A program made the translations under genes and the position numbers. A stretch of 17,715 nucleotides of DNA, from assembly GCA_023415515.1 (NCBI GenBank), contig JAEZKH010000211.1:1-17715 (forward strand), given 5' to 3'. The DNA is from Actinomycetes bacterium (GTDB lineage Bacteria; Actinomycetota; Actinomycetes; Mycobacteriales; Mycobacteriaceae). Below, one piece after another: positions 7,328 through 13,800 of this stretch (its first letter is position 1; each line of letters opens with the position of its first letter). A model generated the notes under the pieces. It was given only the letters and a program-made list of their open reading frames with translations. It did no database searches and had not been told where the DNA came from.

Positions 7328-8659
7328 TCAGTCAGGTAGGTGCGTCTCAGCCGCGGCCAGTTTCGACGACAAGGATCCGTCGATGACCTCGTCGCCCACT
7401 TCGATCGTCAGTCCGCCGATGAGCTCCGAATCGACGTCGAGCTGGATCGACACGGGATGCCCGTAGATTCGGGTGAGCACCTCTGTCAGCCGCTCGCTCT
7501 GCGCGTCGCTGAGTTCGCTTGCGGCGCGGACGTGCGCGACGACCTCGCCCCGTCGTGACACCGCGAGATTCGCCAGATCCCGGATGGACTCGTCGGCACG
7601 CTCACCGTGCAGCAGTTCGACCGTCTGACGCAGCAAGTCGGCGGTGTTTCTGCTCGCTCGGCGCGCAAGCACGTTGTTCAACAACGAGATTCGGCCGTCG
7701 AGCGGGGTGGTGTAGTCGCTGAGCAGCGTGATCAGGCGCGGCTCGGCATCGAGGATGCGACTGAACCGGAAAAGCTGATCCTCGACGTCTTCGATCTGGT
7801 CCTCGCGTTCGGCGCGCACCAGAAGGGCGAGACCGGCGATGTGCTTGACCCCGAACACAAGGTCCGACGTCGCCGACCAACGCTGTGCCGCGGCCGTCTT
7901 CAACACCTCGAGGGCCGGGTCAGAGACCTTGCCCGACAGAAGTCGCTCGACGAGCTGGACCCTGCTGGACGAGTCGCTGGAGGGGTCGGCCAAGTGCCGG
8001 GCAAGAAGTGCCTCACGACGAAACAGCTTGACCGCCGACGCCAAATCATTGGCAAGACGCGTCAACTCGTTGGCTTCGAGATTCCCCGACACGTCGTCGA
8101 ATCGCCGCGTCAGCTCGGCAACCGAGTCACGGCTTGCGGCGCGCAGCTTGGCGGTGACGGAGTCCTCGAAAGCCTTGTTCGAGGGCGCCATCTCGTTCAG
8201 CTCGTCCAGGAAACGATCGATGCTTGCCGACTGCTCCCCCGGATCGGACACGAATTCACGCACCAGATCCCCGGCCCGACGCACAGACTCTGCACCGAGG
8301 CTCTGCCGCAGCTCGCGGATGAGCTGTTGCCGGAGAAGCTGAACTTGTTGCGACCCTTGCACTTTGATGCGCTCGAGCTCGACATCGGCCTGTGCCCGCA
8401 GCTGCTCGCCGATCTTCTCGGCGTCGTGGCGGGCCTCTTCGACCACCCTGGCCGCCTCCGCCTTGGCCTCCTCGAGAGCCTTCTCATGCTCGGTGTCGGC
8501 GTCGGCGACCTTCCTGGCGGCCTCCGCGTTCTCCTCCAATTGCGAACGGACGGTCTCCTGCTGGTTCTTCATCATCGTGCGGACCGGCGGCACAACGTAT
8601 CTCCACAACAGGAAAACGATGACCGCGAAGCCGACGAGTTGTCCGATGAAGGTTGACAC
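7328..8659 (-). CDS. atpH: F1Fo ATP synthase fused b-delta subunit
   Basis: 443-aa fusion of a b-type stator subunit to delta, the mycobacterial arrangement. Residues 4-23 are a membrane anchor (FIGQLVGFAVIVFLLWRYVV). Then comes a long charged coiled coil (about 30-160, with many Glu, Ala, Arg and Gln), and the delta domain fills roughly the last 270 residues, ending in LIGGLTIEVGDEVIDGSLSSKLAAAETHLPD-like delta signature sequence. It tethers F1 to the membrane stator and pairs with the separate AtpF. The start is GTG at 8659, 6 nt after the atpF stop; MSTFIGQL matches the family N-terminus. Also annotated as atpFH. Confidence 0.96.
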   Translation of the reverse strand: MSTFIGQLVGFAVIVFLLWRYVVPPVRTMMKNQQETVRSQLEENAEAARKVADADTEHEKALEEAKAEAARVVEEARHDAEKIGEQLRAQADVELERIKVQGSQQVQLLRQQLIRELRQSLGAESVRRAGDLVREFVSDPGEQSASIDRFLDELNEMAPSNKAFEDSVTAKLRAASRDSVAELTRRFDDVSGNLEANELTRLANDLASAVKLFRREALLARHLADPSSDSSSRVQLVERLLSGKVSDPALEVLKTAAAQRWSATSDLVFGVKHIAGLALLVRAEREDQIEDVEDQLFRFSRILDAEPRLITLLSDYTTPLDGRISLLNNVLARRASRNTADLLRQTVELLHGERADESIRDLANLAVSRRGEVVAHVRAASELSDAQSERLTEVLTRIYGHPVSIQLDVDSELIGGLTIEVGDEVIDGSLSSKLAAAETHLPD

Positions 8660-8665
8660 TTTCAG

Positions 8666-9187
8666 CTACCGTCCCTGCCCTGTCGTCGCCGAAACCGTAC
8701 GCGTGGTCACCTCGACGCCCAGCACGCGGCTCGCGAGCCTGGTGGCCAGCGTCTCCACCGACCCCTGGAGATCCGCGGTCACTGCCCGCGACTGCTCCGT
8801 CAACTCCTCGGTGGCCTGCTGGAGCAGCGTCGAGACCTCTGCGTTCGCACGGGCCCGCGCATCCTCGACGATCTTGCGACCGTCGGCGCGGGCCTCTTCG
8901 CGGACATTCGTCGCCTCGCGGCGCGCGGTGGCCATCACCTTCCGGTAATCGGCGTCCGCGGCCGCGCGCAACTGCGCGGCGCGACGGTTGTCCTCTGCCG
9001 TCTTGGCCACCATGGCTTCGCGTTCCTGCAAAACCTTGGAGATCGGCGGCACAACCCACTTGGCGATCACACCAAGCACGATCAAGAAGATCAGCAGCAC
9101 GAAGAAGAACGTGCCGTTGGGGATCAGAAAGTTGCTCTGACCGCCGCCTTCTTCGGCCGCGAGGATCGTCAAGTTGAGGTCATCCAT
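8666..9187 (-). CDS. atpF: F1Fo ATP synthase subunit b
   Basis: Stator subunit b, 173 aa. A short polar N-terminus is followed by a transmembrane helix at about 26-46 (TFFFVLLIFLIVLGVIAKWVV) with the conserved PPI turn, then a long charged helix (50-150, KVLQEREAMVAKTAEDNRRAAQ onward) that dimerises with the b part of the fused b-delta protein. The gap from atpE is 8 nt without a clear Shine-Dalgarno, which suggests coupling to atpE translation. The chosen ATG at 9187 gives MDDLNLTILA; a nearby second ATG is out of frame. Confidence 0.97.
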   Translation of the reverse strand: MDDLNLTILAAEEGGGQSNFLIPNGTFFFVLLIFLIVLGVIAKWVVPPISKVLQEREAMVAKTAEDNRRAAQLRAAADADYRKVMATARREATNVREEARADGRKIVEDARARANAEVSTLLQQATEELTEQSRAVTADLQGSVETLATRLASRVLGVEVTTRTVSATTGQGR

Positions 9188-9195
9188 GGCGCGGA

Positions 9196-9444
9196 TTAGC
9201 CGCCGACGGGAGTGGCGAAGACGAACAGCGCCATGAACGCCAGGTTGATGAAGTACGCCGCCTCGACCAGACCAACCGTGATGAAGAACGGTGTGAACAG
9301 TCGGCCCTGGGCCTCCGGCTGTCGGGCGATGCCTGCGATCAACGCATTACCGGCGATACCGTCGCCGATGCCGGCGCCGATAGCGCCGCCCGCCATGATG
9401 AGTCCACCGCCGATGAGTGCGCCGGCGCCGATCATGGGATCCAT
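9196..9444 (-). CDS. atpE: F1Fo ATP synthase subunit c
   Basis: 82-aa hairpin of two membrane helices that forms the proton-driven c-ring. The first helix is Gly-rich (AGALIGGGLIMAGGAIGAGIGDGIAG), the polar loop is ARQPEAQGRL, and the second helix carries the proton-binding Glu61 (GLVEAAYFINLAF). The residues linked to bedaquiline binding in M. tuberculosis (Asp28, Leu59, Glu61, Ala63, Ile66) all have the sensitive-type identity. The ATG is preceded by a very strong AAGGAGG (9451-9457) and, 5 nt further upstream, by a perfect hairpin. The strong site fits the high c-subunit copy number per complex. Confidence 0.98.
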   Translation of the reverse strand: MDPMIGAGALIGGGLIMAGGAIGAGIGDGIAGNALIAGIARQPEAQGRLFTPFFITVGLVEAAYFINLAFMALFVFATPVGG

Positions 9445-9450
9445 CTGTTT

Positions 9451-9457
9451 CCTCCTT
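9451..9457 (-). promoter_or_regulatory. atpE: Strong Shine-Dalgarno of atpE
   Basis: AAGGAGG on the minus strand, 6 nt before the atpE ATG. It is the strongest ribosome binding site among the atp genes here; the others show weaker AGGAAG- or GGGGAG-like sites or none. It would favour higher translation of the multi-copy c subunit. Confidence 0.85.
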
Positions 9458-9462
9458 GCTAG

Positions 9463-9481
9463 CTGGTAGGTGTCCTACCAG
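9463..9481 (-). repeat. Perfect 8-bp hairpin between atpB and atpE
   Basis: The transcript reads CTGGTAGG-ACA-CCTACCAG: eight uninterrupted pairs and a 3-nt loop, ending 5 nt before the atpE Shine-Dalgarno. There is no U-run, so it is unlikely to be a classical terminator, and the operon clearly continues. It overlaps a weaker alternative stem (GTCC/GGAC around TGGTA). It may be an mRNA processing or stability element or a translation modulator for atpE; the role is inferred. Confidence 0.7.
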
Positions 9482-9510
9482 GACGTGGGTCGAGCATGGT
9501 GTGTGCGTGG

Positions 9511-10329
9511 TTAGTGATGGTCTTCTTCGAGCTCCATGGACTGGCTGAAGTACAGGATCGTCAACAGCGCGAAGATGAACGCCTGGATGGCGCCGACGAA
9601 CAAGTCGAAGCTCTTCCAGATCGCGTTGGGCGCCCACATGATCCACGGCGGGAACAAGGCTATCAACGCGACCAGGATGCCGCCGGCGAAGATGTTGCCG
9701 AAAAGTCGGAGAGACAGCGAGATCGGCTTGGCGATCTCCTCCACCAGGTTGATCGGCGCCATCAACGCGACGTGTCCCTTGAGCAGCTTGACCGGATGGC
9801 CGAGCGGACCGCGGCGCCACACGCCCGCGGCGTGGTAACAGATGAATACGAACAGCGCGAGCGCCAGCACGAAGTTGATGTCGGAGGCGGGCGGCTTCAG
9901 CAACTCGTGAATCGCACCGCTGGAATCGGTGTACTGCACCGGCAGCACCGACAACCAGTTGGCGACGAGGATGAACACGAACAGCGTCACCGCAAGGGGA
10001 AGGACGAACGGGGCGATCTTCATCCCGATCGCGGCTTCGATCTGGTTGCGCAACTGAACCGTGATCGTCTCCCAGAACAGCTGGACACCGCTGGGCACAC
10101 CGGACGAGGTGACCTTGGCGCGCAGGAAGAACGCCAGCGCCAGCACGATCACCGCGGCGACCGCGGTGGCCAGCACGGTGTCCGTGTTGACCGTGAGGCC
10201 GAACCAGTTGGCCTCCGTGTGGTGGCCGACCTGAATTCCGGACTCGGCGGCCAGGACGGTCACCTGAGTCGATCCGTCGACGACGTTGAACCCGGTCGTC
10301 GATCCGTCGACGACATTGAACCCGGTCAT
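9511..10329 (-). CDS. atpB: F1Fo ATP synthase subunit a, with duplicated N-terminal segment
   Basis: Membrane stator subunit providing the proton half-channels against the c-ring. The 272 aa contain the conserved TVNTDTVLATAV, GVQLFWETITVQ and IGMKIAPFVLPLAVTLFVFI blocks, and the essential Arg208 in SLSLRLFGNIFAGG, plus several hydrophobic helices and the usual MELEEDHH end. The N-terminus is unusual: residues 2-11 and 12-21 are the same ten amino acids (TGFNVVDGST), coded by a 30-bp tandem repeat. The ATG at 10327-10329 overlaps the atpI stop as ATGA and has GGGGAG 11 nt upstream. An in-frame GTG at codon 23 (VTVLAAE) would give a length nearer to relatives. Confidence 0.97.
   Translation of the reverse strand: MTGFNVVDGSTTGFNVVDGSTQVTVLAAESGIQVGHHTEANWFGLTVNTDTVLATAVAAVIVLALAFFLRAKVTSSGVPSGVQLFWETITVQLRNQIEAAIGMKIAPFVLPLAVTLFVFILVANWLSVLPVQYTDSSGAIHELLKPPASDINFVLALALFVFICYHAAGVWRRGPLGHPVKLLKGHVALMAPINLVEEIAKPISLSLRLFGNIFAGGILVALIALFPPWIMWAPNAIWKSFDLFVGAIQAFIFALLTILYFSQSMELEEDHH
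10268..10327 (+). repeat. 30-bp tandem duplication at the start of atpB
   Basis: Two adjacent 30-bp copies, 10268-10297 and 10298-10327, differ only at 10285 (G) versus 10315 (A). In atpB this is a synonymous Asn codon change. The unit length is a multiple of three, so the frame is kept and a ten-residue segment is doubled directly after the start codon. Confidence 0.97.
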
Positions 10330-10799
10330 TGCTGCGTGGTCTCCCCTTCGGCTCCATCGCTTGTGCCGCTTGTGCTCCCCGCGTGCGCATCCCCGGCCCG
10401 TAGTTTCCTCATCACCGGCAAAGCAGTGGAAATCACTAGCAGTACCTGAAAAAGCGCCATGCCAAACACAACTCCCAGACCTTGAGGCCGGAAGATGAAG
10501 GCGATCGTCAGTCCGATGACCGTCATCACCAAGAGGCGGGTGGCGGAGTTGACCGCCATCTTGCGCTTCAGCGGATGATCCGCGGCGGTGATCGACTCGA
10601 CCGACCGCTGCACGAGGATCGCGTTGAGCAAACCGAGGCCGAGTCCCACCGCGAAGAAGACGCCGATCAGCGGACGGCCGAAGAACGCTGCGGCCAGCGT
10701 CACCAGACCGGCGAACACGACGCAGACGGCGAACAGCCGCAACGGCCGGAAAGCCACTGACGGAAACACCAACGGCGCGTCCTGCGCTGGCGTCGTCAC
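10326..10799 (-). CDS. atpI: ATP synthase protein I (AtpI-like)
   Basis: 157-aa membrane protein at the head of the atp operon. AtpI-type proteins are thought to assist c-ring assembly or ion supply, and are not part of the finished enzyme. Four hydrophobic segments are visible: near residues 20-40, 43-63, 87-105 and 109-129. The C-terminal tail is polar and rich in Gly, Ser, Thr and Glu. The start is GTG at 10799, chosen because GAGG lies 7 nt upstream. Its stop overlaps the atpB start in a 4-bp ATGA, indicating translational coupling. Sequence conservation is low in this family, so the assignment rests on both topology and position. Confidence 0.9.
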   Translation of the reverse strand: MTTPAQDAPLVFPSVAFRPLRLFAVCVVFAGLVTLAAAFFGRPLIGVFFAVGLGLGLLNAILVQRSVESITAADHPLKRKMAVNSATRLLVMTVIGLTIAFIFRPQGLGVVFGMALFQVLLVISTALPVMRKLRAGDAHAGSTSGTSDGAEGETTQQ

Positions 10800-11034
10800 G
10801 GCGTCACCTCAATCCCGCGGTCACGAGGGCTAACCCAATGATTCTGTGCGTGGCGCACCGAGCGTATCGGAGTGCGCGGGGCGCGATGGAATCACCCAAG
10901 GGGTAGCTCCCTTTGTCGGTCGATTTTCCGTGCCAATCGGTGGTTAACCGGGCGGCGCGGGGGCCGGCAACCCGCGAGGTTTTCGGGTTCTGCCTGCACC
11001 GTACCACATGGTAGGCGGCCCTAAACGCGGTCTA
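10800..11034 (-). other. 235-bp intergenic region upstream of the atp operon
   Basis: This gap between wecA and atpI is the largest within the minus-strand array and is the likely site of the atp operon promoter. No convincing -35/-10 pair was found; TACGCT near 10860 fits TANNNT but has no good partner. Near wecA there is a 5-bp inverted repeat (TACCA-CA-TGGTA, about 11002-11013) and a possible terminator hairpin at 10969-10989. A 67-codon GTG-started frame (10804-11007) fills most of the gap, but its third-position GC is lower than in the real genes and no family is recognised. Confidence 0.6.
10969..10989 (-). terminator. Possible hairpin terminator after wecA
   Basis: The minus-strand RNA can form AACCCG/CGGGTT (6 bp) around a 9-nt loop, about 45 nt after the wecA stop. 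It has no U-run. Mycobacteria often use such imperfect hairpins or Rho, so it may separate wecA from atpI, but the stem is short. Confidence 0.3.
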
Positions 11035-12237
11035 CTACTTTTCGTCGTACATCGGCCCGTAGGCGTCGTCACGGCGCCTCAGAAGAGGGATCAGCGTGAC
11101 CACGATCGCCACCAGAATGGCCGCGGCCATCACCGCGCCGGTGTAGCGGGGATCGAAGAAAATCGTGCTGGCGGCCCCCAGTGCGACGATGCCTACCCAC
11201 AGGTAGATGAGCAGCACCACCCGCCGGTGGGAGTGGCCGATCTGCAGAAGCCGGTGATGCAGGTGCATCTTGTCGGGGCTGAACGGGCTGCGCCCGGCAC
11301 GGGTGCGGCGGACGATGGCAAGAAGCATGTCCAGCGCGGGCACGAACATGACAGCGACGACCAACAGGAACGGCGACAGCAGAGCGAACACGTCGCGGGC
11401 GCCGTAGGCGCTCTGCGAGATCGGGCCCGCCGCCGTGGTCGCCGCCGCGCCGAGCATCAGGCCGATCAGCATCGAACCCGAGTCGCCCATGAAGATGCGC
11501 GCGCGATGGAAGTTGTGCGGCAGAAATCCCAGGCACGCCCCGGCCAGCACCACGGAGATGACCGCGGGCGGATAGAACAGCACATCGCCGCCGTGATCAC
11601 GCAGCAATCCGATGGAGAAGATGGTGATCGCCGAGGCGGTGATCAGCCCCAGCCCCGCGGCGAGTCCATCGAGGCCGTCGACGAAGTTCATCGCGTTGAC
11701 GATCGCGACCGTCAGCGCCAGCGTCAGCAGGATCGACGAGACCTGGTCGAGCACGATGGTGCCGACTCCGCCGAACGGTATGTACAGCACGCTCCATGCC
11801 ACACCCATCGTGACGAGCACGCTCGCCGCGGTGATCTGGCCGGCGAACTTCGTGAGCGCGTCGAGGCCCCACTTGTCGTCGATCAGCCCGATGGCCATGA
11901 TCAGCCCGCCCGCCACGACGGTCGCGGGCAGCCCCGAGGAATAGACGAAGCCACGTGTCAGTGCGGGCAGCTGAGAAGCCAGCAGCACTGCGGCCAGCAC
12001 TCCGATGTACATCGCGAGGCCGCCCATCCGCGGCGTCGGCTGCAGGTGGACGTCGCGCTCTCTGGGATAGGCCACTGCGCCCACCCTGGTGGCCAGCGCG
12101 CGTACCCACCCGGTCGCGAAGTAGGTGATGATCGCCGCGGTGAGCCCGACGAGCGCCAACTCGCGCAGCGGCACTCCCGCGCCGCGGTCGGAGAGCGCAA
12201 GCAGCCCACCGGCCACTACGTGCACTTCGCTCACCAC
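11035..12237 (-). CDS. wecA: Decaprenyl-phosphate GlcNAc-1-phosphate transferase WecA (Rfe)
   Basis: Integral membrane enzyme moving GlcNAc-1-phosphate from UDP-GlcNAc to decaprenyl phosphate, the first step of the arabinogalactan linker in mycobacteria. 400 aa with about ten or more hydrophobic helices. Family motifs: PTPRMGG at 67-73, the Asp pair in GLIDDKWG (120-121), NAMNFVDGLDGLAAG at 181-195, FMGDSGSMLIG around 249-259 and the His-rich HLHHRLLQIGHSHRR at 325-339. Two consecutive GTG codons (12237 and 12234) are possible starts, without a clear Shine-Dalgarno, so the exact start is uncertain. It lies 50 nt downstream of the Sua5-like gene and is probably co-transcribed with it. Confidence 0.95.
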   Translation of the reverse strand: MVSEVHVVAGGLLALSDRGAGVPLRELALVGLTAAIITYFATGWVRALATRVGAVAYPRERDVHLQPTPRMGGLAMYIGVLAAVLLASQLPALTRGFVYSSGLPATVVAGGLIMAIGLIDDKWGLDALTKFAGQITAASVLVTMGVAWSVLYIPFGGVGTIVLDQVSSILLTLALTVAIVNAMNFVDGLDGLAAGLGLITASAITIFSIGLLRDHGGDVLFYPPAVISVVLAGACLGFLPHNFHRARIFMGDSGSMLIGLMLGAAATTAAGPISQSAYGARDVFALLSPFLLVVAVMFVPALDMLLAIVRRTRAGRSPFSPDKMHLHHRLLQIGHSHRRVVLLIYLWVGIVALGAASTIFFDPRYTGAVMAAAILVAIVVTLIPLLRRRDDAYGPMYDEK

Positions 12238-12287
12238 TGGATGAACCGTACTGGACGAGGTTGAGAGGCACCCGGCGCTGCGGACGC

Positions 12288-12947
12288 CTACGCGGTCGCC
12301 GTCAGCGTATCCACTTCGACGCCAAGAACTTCTGCGATCGCCTCCGCAGTGACCGGGCCGTGCCGAAGGATGCGGGGGTCGGCGCCGCTCAGGTCGAGGA
12401 TCGTGGACGCCGCCTGCCGGTCGGAGGGGCCCGCGTCGAGGTACACCGCGACGAGGTCGCCCAGCTGGTTGCGGGCGTCCTCGGCGCTGACTGCTGCCGG
12501 CTGACCCGAGATGTTCGCGCTGGAAACCGCCATCGGTCCCACTTCGCGCAGCACTTCGATCGCGACAGGGTGCAGCGGCATCCGCAGCATCACCGTGCCC
12601 GCCGCATCACCGAGATCCCACTGCAGCGACGGCGCCTGTTGCACGACGAGGCTCAGTGCGCCGGGCCAGAACGCACGGATGAGTTCGCGCGCCGAGTCGG
12701 GCACGGTGTACACCAGCCCCTCGATCGTGTGCCACGAGCCGACGAGGACCGGCACCGGCATATCGCGGCCGCGACCCTTCGCCGCCAGCAGCGCGGCGAC
12801 CGCAGTGCTGTCGAACGCGTCTGCTCCGATGCCGTAGACGGTGTCGGTGGGCAGCACGACGAGGCGACCGCTCTTGACGGCGCTGACCGCCGAGGCGATG
12901 CCTGCGGCGCGAGCGTCGGGCTCGGAGCAATCGAACAACTCAGACAT
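12288..12947 (-). CDS. L-threonylcarbamoyladenylate synthase (Sua5/YrdC/YwlC)
   Basis: Makes threonylcarbamoyl-AMP from Thr, bicarbonate and ATP, the first step of the t6A37 modification of ANN-decoding tRNAs. 219 aa, a single YrdC domain without the extra Sua5 C-terminal domain. Motifs: LPTDTVYGIG at 32-41, KGRGRDMP at 57-64 (nucleotide-binding Lys/Arg), FWPGALSLV at 93-101 and SSANISG at 142-148. The start is ATG at 12947 (MSELFDCSEP), with GGGTGG upstream; a longer in-frame extension is Pro/Arg/Thr-rich and is the shadow of prmC. It overlaps the prmC end by 8 bp, so it is likely coupled to it. Confidence 0.95.
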   Translation of the reverse strand: MSELFDCSEPDARAAGIASAVSAVKSGRLVVLPTDTVYGIGADAFDSTAVAALLAAKGRGRDMPVPVLVGSWHTIEGLVYTVPDSARELIRAFWPGALSLVVQQAPSLQWDLGDAAGTVMLRMPLHPVAIEVLREVGPMAVSSANISGQPAAVSAEDARNQLGDLVAVYLDAGPSDRQAASTILDLSGADPRILRHGPVTAEAIAEVLGVEVDTLTATA

Positions 12948-13800
12948 GAGCACCCACCCTTTCACGGGTCGCCGTGACGAAGCGGGGCCGTTCGGCCAGG
13001 TCGTAGTTGGCGGCCACGTCCACGAAGCCGCGCGCTGAGAGCGCGTCGATCGTGGCTCCCGATGTCGTGTCATCGTGTTCGATGGCGCATCGGCCGCCGG
13101 GCTTCAACCAGCGCGCCGCCAGCTCGACGACCGCGTTGATGACAACCATCCCGTCCGGCCCGCCGAACAATGCATGGGGCGGATCATGGTGCGCCACCTC
13201 GGGTTCCAGCACTATGCCATCGGGAATGTAGGGCGGGTTTGCGACCAGGAGGTCGACCTGCCCAGCCAGCTCCGGCATCAACGCGCTGTCGGTCACGTCA
13301 GCGCGCACCAGCTCGACCGCGGTGTCCGCCACGTTCCGGTGGGCGTAGTCCAGCGCCGCGTCGGAGTCGTCGACGGCGATGACGCGCGCGTCGGGCCAGA
13401 ACTTCGACAACGCCAGGGCCAACGCCGCCGAACCCGTGCAGAGGTCGACGAGCACCGGTTGCGGGGGCAGCGGCTGCGTCACCGCCCACTCCAGCAGCCC
13501 TTCGGTCTCCGGGCGGGGAATGAAGACACCCGGGCCGACCGCGACAGTCACGGGTCCGAGCGCTGCGCTACCGACGATGTGCTGCAACGGGATTCGACGC
13601 GCACGGACGGCGATGAGATCGGCATAGCGGCGGCAGAAATCGTCGTCGATCTCGCCGAGCACCGCAAGGCGACCTCTTGTCGTGCCTGCCGCATAGGCGG
13701 CCAACTCCTCGGCGTCGGCCCGCGGCGAGGCGACCCCTGCCTCGGTGAGCGTCGCCGCGGCGGCATCGATCTCGCGCCGCAGCCGGGTCATCGTGGTCAC
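12940..13800 (-). CDS. prmC: Peptide chain release factor N5-glutamine methyltransferase PrmC (HemK)
   Basis: Methylates the Gln of the GGQ motif in RF1 and RF2 using S-adenosylmethionine, increasing termination efficiency; its substrate RF1 is encoded directly upstream. 286 aa: an N-terminal helical domain (1-75), PLQHIVGSA at 71-79, PRPETE at 95-100, SAM motif I (VDLCTGSAALALAL, 118-131) and the catalytic NPPY at 188-191. Position 125 is Ala where many PrmC proteins have the last Gly of motif I. The GTG start at 13800 overlaps the prfA stop as GTGA; an ATG three codons later is an alternative start. Confidence 0.96.
   Translation of the reverse strand: MTTMTRLRREIDAAAATLTEAGVASPRADAEELAAYAAGTTRGRLAVLGEIDDDFCRRYADLIAVRARRIPLQHIVGSAALGPVTVAVGPGVFIPRPETEGLLEWAVTQPLPPQPVLVDLCTGSAALALALSKFWPDARVIAVDDSDAALDYAHRNVADTAVELVRADVTDSALMPELAGQVDLLVANPPYIPDGIVLEPEVAHHDPPHALFGGPDGMVVINAVVELAARWLKPGGRCAIEHDDTTSGATIDALSARGFVDVAANYDLAERPRFVTATRERVGAHV

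Noticed and set aside
7607..8656. Plus-strand open frame opposite the b-delta gene, and similar long ones opposite atpD, atpA and wecA
   Set aside because: All mirror confident minus-strand genes with family motifs; their Arg/His-rich composition is typical of shadow frames.
10804..11007. Possible 67-aa protein upstream of atpI
   Set aside because: No family recognised, moderate third-position GC, and an Arg-rich composition; kept only as a possible leader peptide in the intergenic finding.
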